The position numbers were made by a program, and so were the translations under genes. Shown here piece by piece: positions 7,526 through 16,611 of a stretch of 64,000 nucleotides of DNA. How positions within the stretch are numbered: position 1 is the first letter of the stretch; each line of letters opens with the position of its first letter. Origin of the DNA: Alphaproteobacteria bacterium casp-alpha6 (GTDB taxonomy: Bacteria > Pseudomonadota > Alphaproteobacteria > Rhodobacterales > Rhodobacteraceae); the NCBI GenBank assembly GCA_001510135.1, contig LFER01000025.1, forward strand, positions 1 through 64,000. Direction: 5' to 3'. Below the pieces are notes generated by a model. That model had not been told where the DNA came from, made no database searches, and saw only the letters and a program-made list of their open reading frames with translations.

Positions 7526-8542
7526 ATGACGTCAAAATTTTCAACGATGCTTCACGACCGCGCTTGGATTTTGGCGGATGGCGCCACAGGAACAAATCTT
7601 TTTGCCATGGGGCTTGAAGCTGGGGATGCGCCGGAGTTTTGGAATGAGACGCAGCCAGAAAAGATAGAGCAGCTTTACCGGCAATCCGTTGAGGCAGGAA
7701 GCGATCTTTTTCTTACGAATAGTTTCGGATCAAACGCCGCACGTTTGAAATTACACAACGCAGGTCATCGCGCCTATGAATTGTCCAAACTTGCCGCCGA
7801 ACTCGGACGCAATGTGGCTGATACGTTTGATCGTCCGGTAATTGTGGCGGGATCCGTGGGACCAACGGGAGAGATTTTTGAACCTGTTGGTGCGTTTTCA
7901 CATGCCGAAGCCGTTGAAATTTTTCACGAACAAGCCCAAGGATTGAAAGACGGTGGTGCGGATGTGTTGTGGCTGGAAACCATTTCATCGCGCGAAGAAT
8001 TCCTTGCTGCCGCGGAGGCCTTTGCAAAAGTGGAGCTGCCATGGTGTGGCACTATGAGCTTTGACACCGCCGGTCGCACGATGATGGGTCTAACCTCACA
8101 GGATATGGTGGATCTTGTGGAATCGCTTGACCATCCGCCTGCTGCTTTCGGGGCGAATTGCGGAACAGGCGCCTCCGACCTTTTGCGTACGGTGCAAGGA
8201 TTTGCAGCAAAAAACCCAGAGATTCCGCTGATTGCCAAAGGCAACGCCGGTATTCCCAAATATGTCGATGGACATATTCATTACGACGGCACACCGGATC
8301 TCATGGCCGATTATGCGGTGATGGCGCGCGATAGCGGGGCAAAAATTATTGGGGGATGTTGCGGGACGATGCCACAGCATCTGGAAAAAATGCGTAGAGC
8401 ACTGGAAAGCCGGGACAGAGGCGAAGCGCCGAGCTTGCAGGTGATCGAAGAAAAACTCGGGGCGTTTTCATCCTCTGATGATGGAACGAACCCTGCCAAC
8501 CAAGCACAGAAGCGCGCGCGCCGACGCAGACCGGCCGCCTGA
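7526..8542 (+). CDS. bmt: Homocysteine S-methyltransferase (Bmt type), probable split methionine synthase part
   Basis: A 338-residue zinc-dependent homocysteine methyltransferase. The N-terminal ILADGATGTNL and the zinc ligands in GANCGTG and GGCCGTMPQH are all present. Databases often call this form betaine-homocysteine methyltransferase. In Rhodobacterales, however, the domain is a separate polypeptide of methionine synthase, working with a stand-alone corrinoid protein, which is found here at 9889. The ATG at 7526 starts the conserved domain; an upstream in-frame TTG at 7472 would place codons over the leader hairpin and is less likely. The C-terminus ends in a basic tail (KRARRRRPAA). 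Confidence 0.88.
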   Translation: MTSKFSTMLHDRAWILADGATGTNLFAMGLEAGDAPEFWNETQPEKIEQLYRQSVEAGSDLFLTNSFGSNAARLKLHNAGHRAYELSKLAAELGRNVADTFDRPVIVAGSVGPTGEIFEPVGAFSHAEAVEIFHEQAQGLKDGGADVLWLETISSREEFLAAAEAFAKVELPWCGTMSFDTAGRTMMGLTSQDMVDLVESLDHPPAAFGANCGTGASDLLRTVQGFAAKNPEIPLIAKGNAGIPKYVDGHIHYDGTPDLMADYAVMARDSGAKIIGGCCGTMPQHLEKMRRALESRDRGEAPSLQVIEEKLGAFSSSDDGTNPANQAQKRARRRRPAA

Positions 8543-8576
8543 TCACAGGCAGCACTACAAGGCGGCAGCCATTAGA

Positions 8577-9662
8577 TCAAAAAAACTCCAATTGGCGCCC
8601 TTTGGGGGCCGGTGGACAAAAGAGATTAGTGCGCAACTTTTTGACCTTTTGAACAAGACCGAGACGTTTTATCGAAAGTTGAAACCTTCGCTCCATCATG
8701 TCAGCCAAAGCACCCTGCCCCCGCATCCGTTTGAACCATTCTGAAGAATAAAGCGCACCATTGTGCATATCGCGCAAATGGCCAAGAACACGATTTTTGC
8801 GATCTGGCGCATGGCGGTCCAGCCAATCCTGAAAGAGGTCAGAGACTTCTCTGGGCAAACGCAGCATGATCCAACTTGCACTTTCTGCGCCCGCGTCTTT
8901 ACCTGCCGCGAGGATCGCCTCCATCTCATGATCGCTCAAGCCGGGTATCAGGGGGGACGCCATGACGCGTACGGGAATCCCCGCCTCACTTAGACGTTTA
9001 ATCATCAACAAGCGTCTTTTGGGGCTTGGCGCGCGTGGCTCCAGTTTACGGGCCAAATCCGCGTCGAGCGTTGTCACGGAAATCCCAACACGAGTCAGAT
9101 CGTCCCTAGCCAAATCAGACAGGATATCAATATCCCGCTCCACCAATGACCCGCGCGTCACAATGGCAACAGGGTGTTTTAGTTTTTTGAAAACCTTCAA
9201 ACAACTTCTTGTTATTTCGTATTTTTTCTCAATCGGCTGATAGGGGTCAGTGTTTGTCCCCAGAGCAATGGTTTCCACTTTGTACTTGGGATGGCAGAGT
9301 TCTTTTTCCAAAAGCACCGCTGCTCCCTTTCGTGCAATCAACCTCGTTTCAAAATCAAGCCCCGCCGAAAGGCCCAAAAACGCATGTGACGGTCGCGCAA
9401 AGCAATAAATACAACCATGTTCACAGCCCCTGTACGGATTGATCGAACGATCAAATGGCAAATCAGGAGAGCGGTTATACGTAATGAATGAACGTGGACT
9501 TTCCTCTGAAATCTCTGTTTTCAATACTGGTTTGTCTTCAACTGGCGCGTGCCAACCATCGTCAAACGCCTCTACCCGTTGACTGTCAAATCGATTTGCG
9601 GGATTCGAAGCGCTTCCTCTACCACGAAGGCTATATTTGCGACGCTGGAAATCAAAAGTCAT
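8577..9662 (-). CDS. PA0069-family radical SAM protein
   Basis: A radical SAM enzyme of about 361 residues, related to spore photoproduct lyase-like proteins (PA0069/Rv2578c family). The cluster motif CEHGCIYC (CX3CX2C) follows the family signature NPYRGCEHGC. After it come the strand motifs ALGTNTDPYQPIEK and VTTLDADLARKLEPRAPSP. The reaction is unknown for the family. The ATG at 9662 (MTFDFQRRKYS) fits relatives better than the ATG at 9698. It is inserted in opposite orientation between the homocysteine methyltransferase and corrinoid protein genes. Confidence 0.88.
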   Translation of the reverse strand: MTFDFQRRKYSLRGRGSASNPANRFDSQRVEAFDDGWHAPVEDKPVLKTEISEESPRSFITYNRSPDLPFDRSINPYRGCEHGCIYCFARPSHAFLGLSAGLDFETRLIARKGAAVLLEKELCHPKYKVETIALGTNTDPYQPIEKKYEITRSCLKVFKKLKHPVAIVTRGSLVERDIDILSDLARDDLTRVGISVTTLDADLARKLEPRAPSPKRRLLMIKRLSEAGIPVRVMASPLIPGLSDHEMEAILAAGKDAGAESASWIMLRLPREVSDLFQDWLDRHAPDRKNRVLGHLRDMHNGALYSSEWFKRMRGQGALADMMERRFQLSIKRLGLVQKVKKLRTNLFCPPAPKGRQLEFF

Positions 9663-9769
9663 GCCCGATAAATTAGAACAAAATAAGAACATCGTCAAAT
9701 TAATTCATATCCGTGGTGAATTATTTTCATTGGTCATTTCCGAATTTAAAGGCTAGGTCGGCTTTAAAA

Positions 9770-9806
9770 CGCCGCATGTCGTAATTTGGAAAGTTTGTAT
9801 GCGGCG
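9770..9806 (+). repeat. Inverted repeat upstream of the corrinoid protein gene
   Basis: CGCCGCAT at 9770-9777 pairs with ATGCGGCG at 9799-9806, leaving a 21-nt A/T-rich loop. It lies 80-120 bp before the corrinoid protein start. It could be an operator or a structured leader. The conserved B12-box and core elements of a cobalamin riboswitch are not evident. Confidence 0.35.
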
Positions 9807-9888
9807 ATGTGTCCAAAGGACTTGTATAAGAGCGACAGCATTGGCCATCTTACTCCGATGGAGCAAGGGATCATAAAGGAAGATCAAA

Positions 9889-10590
9889 ATGTCAGATGAA
9901 GAAGACGAAATCATCCTCTCGGAACTGGACGACGACGAGTTGGTTCAACAGATGTTTGACGACCTTTATGACGGTCTCAAAGAAGAAATTGAAGAAGGCG
10001 TAAATATCCTTCTTGAGCGCAATTGGGAACCCTACGATATCCTGACCAAAGCGCTTGTGGGTGGTATGACGATAGTGGGACAAGATTTCCGCGACGGGAT
10101 CCTATTTGTACCCGAAGTTTTGCTGGCTGCGAATGCGATGAAGGGCGGCATGGCAATCCTGAAACCGCTGTTGGCAGAAACCGGCGCTCCGCGTGTGGGA
10201 AAAATGGTTATCGGAACGGTAAAGGGCGATATTCATGACATCGGCAAAAATCTTGTGTCGATGATGATGGAAGGTGCCGGTTTTGAAGTGGTGGACCTTG
10301 GCATCAATAACCCGGTGGAAAACTACCTTGAGGCTCTTGAAAACGAACAGCCCGATATTTTGGGCATGTCCGCGCTTTTGACGACGACCATGCCTTATAT
10401 GAAGGTCGTGATTGATACTCTGGTCGAACAAGGTCTTCGCGAAAACTACGTTGTTCTTGTGGGGGGCGCACCGCTTAACGAGGAATTTGGCCGCGCGATC
10501 GGAGCAGACGCCTATTGCCGCGATGCGGCGGTTGCCGTGGAGACTGCCAAAGAAATGATGGCACGCAAACACAACCAAATGAGCGCCTAA
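9889..10590 (+). CDS. Corrinoid (B12-binding) methyltransferase protein
   Basis: The 233-residue product has the two-part build of methyltransferase corrinoid subunits. A helical cap of about residues 15-95 is followed by a Rossmann-like B12-binding domain with the lower-ligand motif DIHDIGKNLV (D-x-H-x-x-G), in which His replaces the dimethylbenzimidazole of cobalamin. Methyl groups are carried as methylcobalamin to an acceptor such as homocysteine. A very acidic N-terminus (MSDEEDEIILSELDDDE) is typical of the Rhodobacterales form. A clear AAGGA precedes the ATG. It is followed at 48 nt by the DUF1638 gene. Confidence 0.93.
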   Translation: MSDEEDEIILSELDDDELVQQMFDDLYDGLKEEIEEGVNILLERNWEPYDILTKALVGGMTIVGQDFRDGILFVPEVLLAANAMKGGMAILKPLLAETGAPRVGKMVIGTVKGDIHDIGKNLVSMMMEGAGFEVVDLGINNPVENYLEALENEQPDILGMSALLTTTMPYMKVVIDTLVEQGLRENYVVLVGGAPLNEEFGRAIGADAYCRDAAVAVETAKEMMARKHNQMSA

Positions 10591-10637
10591 CAACCGCTTG
10601 GTCCAAGACGTCGATTTGGTTGGCGAAAAGGGTCGCT

Positions 10638-11270
10638 GTGTTAAACGATGATGAAACACTCACCCACGAAGGCTTGGCGCCTGTCCACCAGACAGGCGCG
10701 CTTTTGGTAATCGCCTGTGGGGCATTGGCGCGCGAAATCCTCGCGCTGGTCAAGCAAAATGGTTGGTCTCATATCGAATTGACCTGTCTGCCGGCGATTT
10801 TACATAATTCACCAGAAAAAATAACGAATGCCGTAATTGGTGCGGTTGAAAAATACCGTCCCTCCTATGACAGAATTTTTGTGGCCTATGCTGATTGTGG
10901 GACTGGCGGGACCCTGAAAGCGGCCTGTGACAAGCTTGGCGTCGAGATGATTCAAGGGCCTCATTGTTATTCATTTTACGAAGGCAACACTGCCTTTGAA
11001 AATCGCGAAGAATTTACGAGTTTTTACCTGACCGACTTTCTGGCGCGTCAGTTTGATGCGTTTGTATGGAAACCACTAGGGCTTGATCGACATCCTGAAT
11101 TGGTCGGCAGCTATTTTGGCAATTACGAAAAGCTTGTTTATCAATCCCAGACGACAGATCCATCTCTTTTGTCCAAAGCTAAGGAGTGTGCAGAGCGATT
11201 GGGATTGGCCTTTGAACACCGCCACACCGGATATGGTGATCTGGAAATGGAATTGAGACGTCAGACCTGA
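10638..11270 (+). CDS. DUF1638 protein, linked to corrinoid methyl transfer
   Basis: A protein of about 210 residues with the DUF1638 features ALLVIACGALAREILAL, VAYADCGTGG and QGPHCYSFYEG (conserved Cys and His that could bind metal). The GTG at 10638 is chosen because AAAAGGG lies just upstream and it starts after the corrinoid gene ends; reading from 10515 would overlap that gene by 76 bp. DUF1638 genes regularly neighbour corrinoid proteins, and a role in cobalamin-dependent methionine synthesis or reactivation is likely, but the biochemistry is not established. It overlaps sufE tail to tail by about 10 bp. Confidence 0.85.
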   Translation: MLNDDETLTHEGLAPVHQTGALLVIACGALAREILALVKQNGWSHIELTCLPAILHNSPEKITNAVIGAVEKYRPSYDRIFVAYADCGTGGTLKAACDKLGVEMIQGPHCYSFYEGNTAFENREEFTSFYLTDFLARQFDAFVWKPLGLDRHPELVGSYFGNYEKLVYQSQTTDPSLLSKAKECAERLGLAFEHRHTGYGDLEMELRRQT

Positions 11271-11671
11271 CCGGAGGCGATACTGCGGATACGCTCAATC
11301 ATGGCGCGCACCCCATTTGACCGCTGGGCAGATAGATGATCGTTCAATCCCAAGCGTGCTAATTCTGAATGCGCATCCACCTTCAGCACGTCCTGAACGC
11401 TGAGCCCATTAAAGAGTTTGCGTAAAACAGCAATAAGTCCGCGAACGATGATCGCATCACTGTCCCCTTCAAAGGAAAAAATATCATTTGATATATTTGG
11501 ATGAAGCCAGACCTGACTGGCGCAGCCATCCACCTTTGTCGCAGGCACTTTCAAAGCTTCCTCCAATGGAGCCATCAATTTTGCCTGCTCGATAATATAG
11601 CGATATCTGTCTTCCCATTCTTCAAGGAATTCAAAATCATCTACAATGTCTTCAAAATCTCGGGTCGCCAT
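11261..11671 (-). CDS. sufE: Cysteine desulfuration protein SufE
   Basis: SufE accepts sulfane sulfur from the cysteine desulfurase SufS and passes it to the Fe-S scaffold. The 136-residue protein has the sulfur-carrying Cys in KVDGCASQVW near residue 50, and the typical FxxLxxWEDRYRYIIE opening. The ATG at 11671 (MATRDFED) is preferred over a TTG one codon earlier. It is a single gene apart from the main suf cluster, convergent with the DUF1638 gene. Confidence 0.95.
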   Translation of the reverse strand: MATRDFEDIVDDFEFLEEWEDRYRYIIEQAKLMAPLEEALKVPATKVDGCASQVWLHPNISNDIFSFEGDSDAIIVRGLIAVLRKLFNGLSVQDVLKVDAHSELARLGLNDHLSAQRSNGVRAMIERIRSIASGQV

Positions 11672-11716
11672 CAATCAGACTTTCGGTTTATCGCTCGATA
11701 CAAGGCATATATTCAG

Positions 11717-12886
11717 TCATTTGTCCGTTTCAATTGGAAAACTGATCACCCGCTTTCCCTGTGTAGAAAGCCCAATTTTACCTTTGCATAATTTTTGCGC
11801 CTCTTCACCGAAAACTTCAAAGCGCCAACCCTTCATGACCGCAAGATCAAAATCACCCGAGGCCATGGCGTCCAAATCAGACGAAGACGCAATAAGTTTT
11901 GCAGCAACACCGGTTTTTTCTGACGTGGCCTTCAGAAGCACTCGCAACAGATCGGCAAGAGCCGAGTTCACATTTTGACGATCAGCGACCGGCGCAGGTT
12001 TGGGCACAGCATCTGATGGCAAATCGGCCGCAGCGGAAACAGCAGATAAAATCCCTGAGGCGATAACTCCTTTTCGTGCTTCACGCTGCAAGAGGCGGCT
12101 TTTCTGCAAATCATCAGGAGAACTTGGCCGGGTCGAAGCTAATTCGATGAGAGCATCATCTTTCAAGACACGGTTTCTGGGCACGTTTTGTGTTTGAGCA
12201 TAGTGCTCTCTAAACTCGGAGAGTGTTTTGACCGCCGCCAAGAATTTTGGCGAAGAAGAGCGCGTTTTGATCCTCTGCCAAGCATCTTGCGGCCTCAAGA
12301 TATAGGTTTCTGGGGCACTCAATGTTTGAAGTTCTTCCTCAAGCCAATGCGCACGACCGTTTTCCTTAAGCTTCTTTGACAAAAATTCGTAGATCTGGCG
12401 CAGATGCGTTACATCCGCCAGAGCGTAATTTTTTTGCGCATCGCTCAAAGGGCGGCGCGACCAATCCGTAAATCGGGATGATTTGTCCAAAGGCTTATGC
12501 GTGATCTTATTGACCAATGTTTCATAGCCAACCTGATCCCCAAAGCCGCAGACCATCGCCGCGACTTGAGTATCAAAAAGAGGTGTCGGAATCGCATCCG
12601 CTTCGAGACAGAAAATTTCCAGATCCTGCCGCGCAGCATGAAAGACCTTGACCACATTCTTATTGCGAAACAGATCATAAAGCGGCTTTAAGGATAAATC
12701 CTGTGCCAAAGGATCCACCAGTACAGCATTATCGTTTGTTTTACCCGGAAGTGCGAGCTGGATCAGGCAGAGTTTAGAATAATACGTCCGTTCCCTTAAG
12801 AATTCTGTATCTACGGTGACATAGGCACAATTAGAGGCCGAAGTGCAAAAATCTGAAAGGGTTTGAGTATCGGTTATCGTTTTCAT
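11717..12886 (-). CDS. rnd: Ribonuclease D
   Basis: A 389-residue 3'-5' exoribonuclease that trims tRNA and other stable RNA ends. All DEDDy residues can be seen: Asp and Glu in TVDTEFLRE, Asp in HAARQDLEIF, and the Tyr-x3-Asp pair in NYALADVTHL. A C-terminal HRDC region follows (residues about 205-280). Length and order are normal. Upstream on the same strand is purM-purN, separated by about 90 bp. Confidence 0.95.
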   Translation of the reverse strand: MKTITDTQTLSDFCTSASNCAYVTVDTEFLRERTYYSKLCLIQLALPGKTNDNAVLVDPLAQDLSLKPLYDLFRNKNVVKVFHAARQDLEIFCLEADAIPTPLFDTQVAAMVCGFGDQVGYETLVNKITHKPLDKSSRFTDWSRRPLSDAQKNYALADVTHLRQIYEFLSKKLKENGRAHWLEEELQTLSAPETYILRPQDAWQRIKTRSSSPKFLAAVKTLSEFREHYAQTQNVPRNRVLKDDALIELASTRPSSPDDLQKSRLLQREARKGVIASGILSAVSAAADLPSDAVPKPAPVADRQNVNSALADLLRVLLKATSEKTGVAAKLIASSSDLDAMASGDFDLAVMKGWRFEVFGEEAQKLCKGKIGLSTQGKRVISFPIETDK

Positions 12887-12977
12887 TCGGGGCTAATCTA
12901 TTCTTTGGGGCATTGGTGCATGTTACACCCCGGAACCAAAGCCTTACGCGAATTTTGAATAAATTAAAAGGGGCGAG

Positions 12978-13574
12978 TCATTCTGAAATGTAAAGTGGTT
13001 GACGTTCTCCTAACAAATAACGACGCAGAACCTGAGGATAGAGGCGATGTTCTAATTTCAGCACCCTGCTGCTCAGTGTTTGTGCCGTTTCATTCTCAGC
13101 GATCGTCAAGCGTGCTTGACCCAGCACAGGACCATCATCCAACTCTGGCGTCACCAAATGCACAGAACATCCTGCCTCACGATCTCCGGCATCAAGCGCA
13201 CGTTGGTGCGTGTTGAGACCTTTGAACTTTGGCAAGAGCGAGGGGTGAATATTTAACATCCTGCCAGACCATTGCTCAACGAAGGATGAGGATAAAATAC
13301 GCATAAACCCAGCCAAGCAGAGCACGTCCAAGTCAAAGTCCAGCAAAATATCTTGCAGCTCTTTTTCAAATGCGAGGCGATCCCCACCAAACGACCGGTG
13401 ATTAAGGCTTCGGGTGGCAATTTCCAGATCTTGGGCACGTTCTAAACCAAGTGCATCCGGAACATTTGACACAACGACAGCAGGGTTTCCGGGATGATCC
13501 TGTTGCATGGACTTGACCAGCTCAATCATGTTTGAGCCGCCCCCAGAAATAAGAATGCCAACGTTTTTCCTCAC
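12978..13574 (-). CDS. purN: GAR transformylase PurN
   Basis: PurN transfers a formyl group from 10-formyl-THF to glycinamide ribonucleotide. The 198-residue product has [11 protein letters not shown] at the N-terminus and the catalytic Asn/His/Asp set in NIHPSLLP and LDDGPVLGQ. The start is taken as the GTG at 13574, which forms a GTGA overlap with the purM stop; an ORF reading one codon longer would need TTG. It is in a purM-purN operon and draws on the one-carbon folate pool that sarcosine oxidase in this window can feed. Confidence 0.95.
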   Translation of the reverse strand: MRKNVGILISGGGSNMIELVKSMQQDHPGNPAVVVSNVPDALGLERAQDLEIATRSLNHRSFGGDRLAFEKELQDILLDFDLDVLCLAGFMRILSSSFVEQWSGRMLNIHPSLLPKFKGLNTHQRALDAGDREAGCSVHLVTPELDDGPVLGQARLTIAENETAQTLSSRVLKLEHRLYPQVLRRYLLGERQPLYISE

Positions 13575-14617
13575 CAAAGGGCGCCTGAATAGTGCACATT
13601 GCCTGTATCTGTGACCGTTCCGAGCACCATGGCGGTTTCACCTTCTGACTTGAGCGCTGAAATGACGGCGTCTTTTTGATCTGGGTCTACAACGACAACC
13701 ATGCCGACGCCGCAATTGAAGGTTTTCAGCATTTCTTCCGGTGCAATTCTACCAGTTTGGGCAAGCCATTGAAACACGGGTGGCAAGCCCCAAGCATCAA
13801 GGTTTATGTCGATCCCCTGCCCTTCGTTAAGAACCCGTGGAATATTTTCGCTCAGACCACCTCCCGTGATATGTGCAAAGCCATGCACGCCACCGGCCCT
13901 AAGCGCCGCAAGGCAAGGCTTCACATAGAGGCGCGTGGGGGCCAGCAATGCATCCCCCAAGCGGCCTTCCCCAAAGGGTGACGCCGACGACCACTCTAGC
14001 CCAGAAAGTTCCACAATCTTACGTACCAGCGAATAGCCATTGGAATGCACCCCGTTGGAAGGCAGCCCCAAAAGGACATCGCCCACCGCAACTCCATTCG
14101 GAAGCCCTTGCCCACGTTCCATTGCACCCACGGCAAAGCCTGCAAGATCGAAATCGCCCTTTTCATACATTCCGGGCATTTCAGCGGTTTCACCCCCAAT
14201 CAACGCGCAACCCGATGCTTCACAGCCTCGCGCAATCCCTTCAATGATCCGGGCGGCCTGATCGACGTTCAGAAAACCTGTTGCAAAGTAATCCAGAAAA
14301 AATAATGGCTCCGCACCTTGGCAAATCAGATCGTTGACGCACATCGCAACAAGATCGATGCCGATCGTATCTACCTGCCCCGTATCTATCGCGATTCGCA
14401 GCTTTGTACCGACCCCGTCGGTCGCCGCCACAAGCACGGGATCCTGAAATCCGGCAGCCTTGAGGTCAAACAAGCCGCCAAATCCACCAAGCCCGGCGAC
14501 AACACCCGGCCGGTTTGTCGCTTTGGCTGCGGGTTTTATGCGTTCAACCAGTGCATTTCCAGCATCAATGTCCACACCCGCTGCCGCATATGACAATCCG
14601 TTCTTTTCACCCGCCAT
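13571..14617 (-). CDS. purM: AIR synthetase PurM
   Basis: PurM closes the imidazole ring of AIR with ATP. The product from ATG at 14617 ([21 protein letters not shown]) is 348 residues, the normal size. It shows [23 protein letters not shown] and [13 protein letters not shown], the family's nucleotide- and substrate-binding motifs. AAAGGG lies 7 nt before this ATG, which decides it over ATGs at 14683 and 14656. purN follows with a 4-nt overlap. Confidence 0.96.
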   Translation of the reverse strand: MAGEKNGLSYAAAGVDIDAGNALVERIKPAAKATNRPGVVAGLGGFGGLFDLKAAGFQDPVLVAATDGVGTKLRIAIDTGQVDTIGIDLVAMCVNDLICQGAEPLFFLDYFATGFLNVDQAARIIEGIARGCEASGCALIGGETAEMPGMYEKGDFDLAGFAVGAMERGQGLPNGVAVGDVLLGLPSNGVHSNGYSLVRKIVELSGLEWSSASPFGEGRLGDALLAPTRLYVKPCLAALRAGGVHGFAHITGGGLSENIPRVLNEGQGIDINLDAWGLPPVFQWLAQTGRIAPEEMLKTFNCGVGMVVVVDPDQKDAVISALKSEGETAMVLGTVTDTGNVHYSGALW

Positions 14618-14723
14618 GAGCGCGCCCTTTGCTGTTTTTTTAGCGAAGTACCCCATAGATGTACGAACATCAACGTCAAACACTTGACCTCAATTTTTCT
14701 TGTGATAGCAGGGGTATCAGGTC

Positions 14724-14800
14724 GGGCCTGTAGCTCAATTGGTTAGAGCAGAGCGCTCATAACGCTTTGGTTGGGGGTTCGAGTCCCTCCGGGCCTACCA
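14724..14800 (+). tRNA. tRNA with CAU anticodon, probably tRNA-Ile2 (or elongator Met)
   Basis: A 77-nt cloverleaf with encoded CCA: acceptor GGGCCTG paired with a matching 3' strand, D arm GCTC-AATTGGTTA-GAGC, anticodon stem GAGCG/CGCTT around CTCATAA with anticodon CAT, and T arm GGGGG-TTCGAGT-CCCTC. CAU tRNAs are Met-initiator, Met-elongator or the lysidine-modified Ile2. The D arm and acceptor exclude the initiator. The sequence around the loop (CTCATAAC, then TTTGGTT) is nearer to Ile2, but the final choice needs a TilS-identity comparison. Confidence 0.9.
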
Positions 14801-14897
14801 CAATGCAAGACATCGCAAAATCTTTTATGCTTCAAGTATCGCTTTGCACGTGCGACTGGGTTCAAAAAAGTCGGCGGTAGACACTTGAAAATATAAG

Positions 14898-16487
14898 CTA
14901 CGGGAAAGACGCCAGAAGCGCTTGAGACAATGACGTTTTTATGACCGAGCTTGATCTTTCCTGCAGACTCCAGAAGGTGAGCGCAGATATGACACTCGGG
15001 CTCGGGCTGGCCGCAATGATAACGCTTCCCTCTTGTTGGGCGCGAAACGCCGCTCCATCCAGAAAGCGCCGCATAGCGCGCTCATTCCCATTGTCTTGAT
15101 CAAGATTTCTGTAAATGGTTTTGACCGGCACTGCTACGGATTTCGCCCTTTCCAGAGCGGGGTTCACACCAGAATCATAGATCACCAGCCCGTGACCTGA
15201 CAAGGCCAACCGGTCTACCAATGCAGTAGATATTTCGCGGGAGTTTTGTAAAGTCCCCGGTGTGCGTTCCAAAATCGTTGTGGCCTCAGAAACAGTTGAA
15301 ATCGCATTGTCGAGAATTTCTGTCACCTCGGTCGCATTTGATCCTTCAGGCAGATCTATCAAAAGTGCAACTTCAAAGCCCTCGTCCCGATAGTATCGCA
15401 TCAAGGCATTATGCACATCATTTTTAGCAGGAACCGCAATCGTGACAGTGAATGGCAAACTTCCTAAAATATCAGGGTCCAAGCGCATATTACCGTTATC
15501 TACAAGAACCACCGCCATCAAGGGTTGGTTTTCCGTCGGGACGGGCGGAACTGCAAAAGCATCTATCGCGGGTCCCACCGGAGCAATTTGGCTTTGTTCG
15601 TTCACCTCATCTGCAGGACCAGTCTCTGTAGCTTCGTCAAGAGCAAGCTCTTTGTCTTCCGCCACAGCGGACTCGTTGCCGTCTGCAAGACCAGCCTCTG
15701 TATCTTCGTCACGGCCAAGCTCTTTGTCTTCCGTCAGAGAAGGCGCGCTTTCTTCTGCAAGACCAAGCTCCTTGTCTTCTTCCTGAGCAGGATTTTGGAC
15801 ATTGTCCTCGGTTTGCTCTTTGAGATCCTCGGCGAGGTCCTCTATCAATGCGGTAGCCAAATCATTTTGATCCGCGTCTGTTGGGCTTTCTATTGGCGGA
15901 GTGAGAGGGCTTGTTTGCTCGACACTTGTCACGGGTAGATCTTCTTTAGAAAGCTCCGCGTTTTGAGAATGATCTTTGCCTTTAGAAGGAGACAATGCTT
16001 CGCCAACTTCATCATCTTTCAGTGACGGATCGGTCGTTGGCGCAGCCTCAGTCTCTGTCAAATCAGTCACAAGCTCCTCTAATGAATCCTTCTCAGGCTC
16101 CAAAGGGTCAACTGTTGTATTTTCCTGTCCCTCGACGGGGGTATCAGTCACCACAGAAAATTCTGAACCATTCTCTGTTTGATCCTCCAGCTCTGACAGA
16201 TCAGATAGTGTATTAGAAGTTTCGTTCGGCGTCGTGTCGTTGCTTTCGGCTGCCACATCATCGATGGGGGACACCGTTACGTCAGCGGTCTCGGGGGCGC
16301 TTTCTTGTTCTTTCCCCGCCACTTCGGCCACAACATCACTCACAATTTCCTGTTCTTCCGATGTTATGTCAGCTCTATCCATAACTTTCACGGGACCGTC
16401 GTAGCCCACGTATAAAGACGCAGACAAAACAATCAGCGCCCCTAAGAGGATGCCGGATATAAGCCCCGAGAAAAATTTGCGTGTCAC
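14898..16487 (-). CDS. Divergent polysaccharide deacetylase (YibQ-like) with long acidic linker
   Basis: A 529-residue exported or membrane-anchored protein. A single N-terminal span (LISGILLGALIVLSASLYVGY) is followed by some 300 residues of low-complexity, Glu/Asp/Ser/Thr-rich sequence with repeated EDKEL words. The C-terminal domain of about 210 residues (LMAVVLVDNGNMRLDP, FTVTIAVPA, GHGLVIYDSGVNP) belongs to the divergent polysaccharide deacetylase/YibQ group. Catalytic metal-binding residues of true deacetylases are not obvious, so a binding or envelope role is possible. The GTG at 16487, preceded by AAGGGA, is the start. It is divergent from trpG. Confidence 0.8.
   Translation of the reverse strand: MTRKFFSGLISGILLGALIVLSASLYVGYDGPVKVMDRADITSEEQEIVSDVVAEVAGKEQESAPETADVTVSPIDDVAAESNDTTPNETSNTLSDLSELEDQTENGSEFSVVTDTPVEGQENTTVDPLEPEKDSLEELVTDLTETEAAPTTDPSLKDDEVGEALSPSKGKDHSQNAELSKEDLPVTSVEQTSPLTPPIESPTDADQNDLATALIEDLAEDLKEQTEDNVQNPAQEEDKELGLAEESAPSLTEDKELGRDEDTEAGLADGNESAVAEDKELALDEATETGPADEVNEQSQIAPVGPAIDAFAVPPVPTENQPLMAVVLVDNGNMRLDPDILGSLPFTVTIAVPAKNDVHNALMRYYRDEGFEVALLIDLPEGSNATEVTEILDNAISTVSEATTILERTPGTLQNSREISTALVDRLALSGHGLVIYDSGVNPALERAKSVAVPVKTIYRNLDQDNGNERAMRRFLDGAAFRAQQEGSVIIAASPSPSVISALTFWSLQERSSSVIKTSLSQALLASFP
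15645..15780. repeat. Imperfect coding repeats (EDKEL words)
   Basis: The word aagctctttgtcttcc (or a one-base variant) occurs at 15645, 15717 and 15765, that is 72 and 48 bp apart, always in frame. It encodes EDKEL in the acidic linker of the YibQ-like protein. The copies with their flanks suggest growth of the linker by in-frame duplication. Confidence 0.6.
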
Positions 16488-16611
16488 TCAATTGTCCCTT
16501 CTTAGTCTTTTGTTTATAACTAAGATTGCCCGCATGGAAAGTACCCTTTCCTTATAGCGCGAGCGGTTGCAGTTGGGCTAGTGCGAAAGTCGATTAAATG
16601 GAAGAAATTCA

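Noticed and set aside
9663-9888. Possible cobalamin riboswitch before the corrinoid protein gene
   Set aside because: No B12 box or conserved core, and the gap is short for this class.
16536-16551. Hairpin GGAAAG-TACC-CTTTCC upstream of trpG, possible trp attenuator
   Set aside because: No leader peptide with Trp codons and no U-tract or competing hairpin were found.
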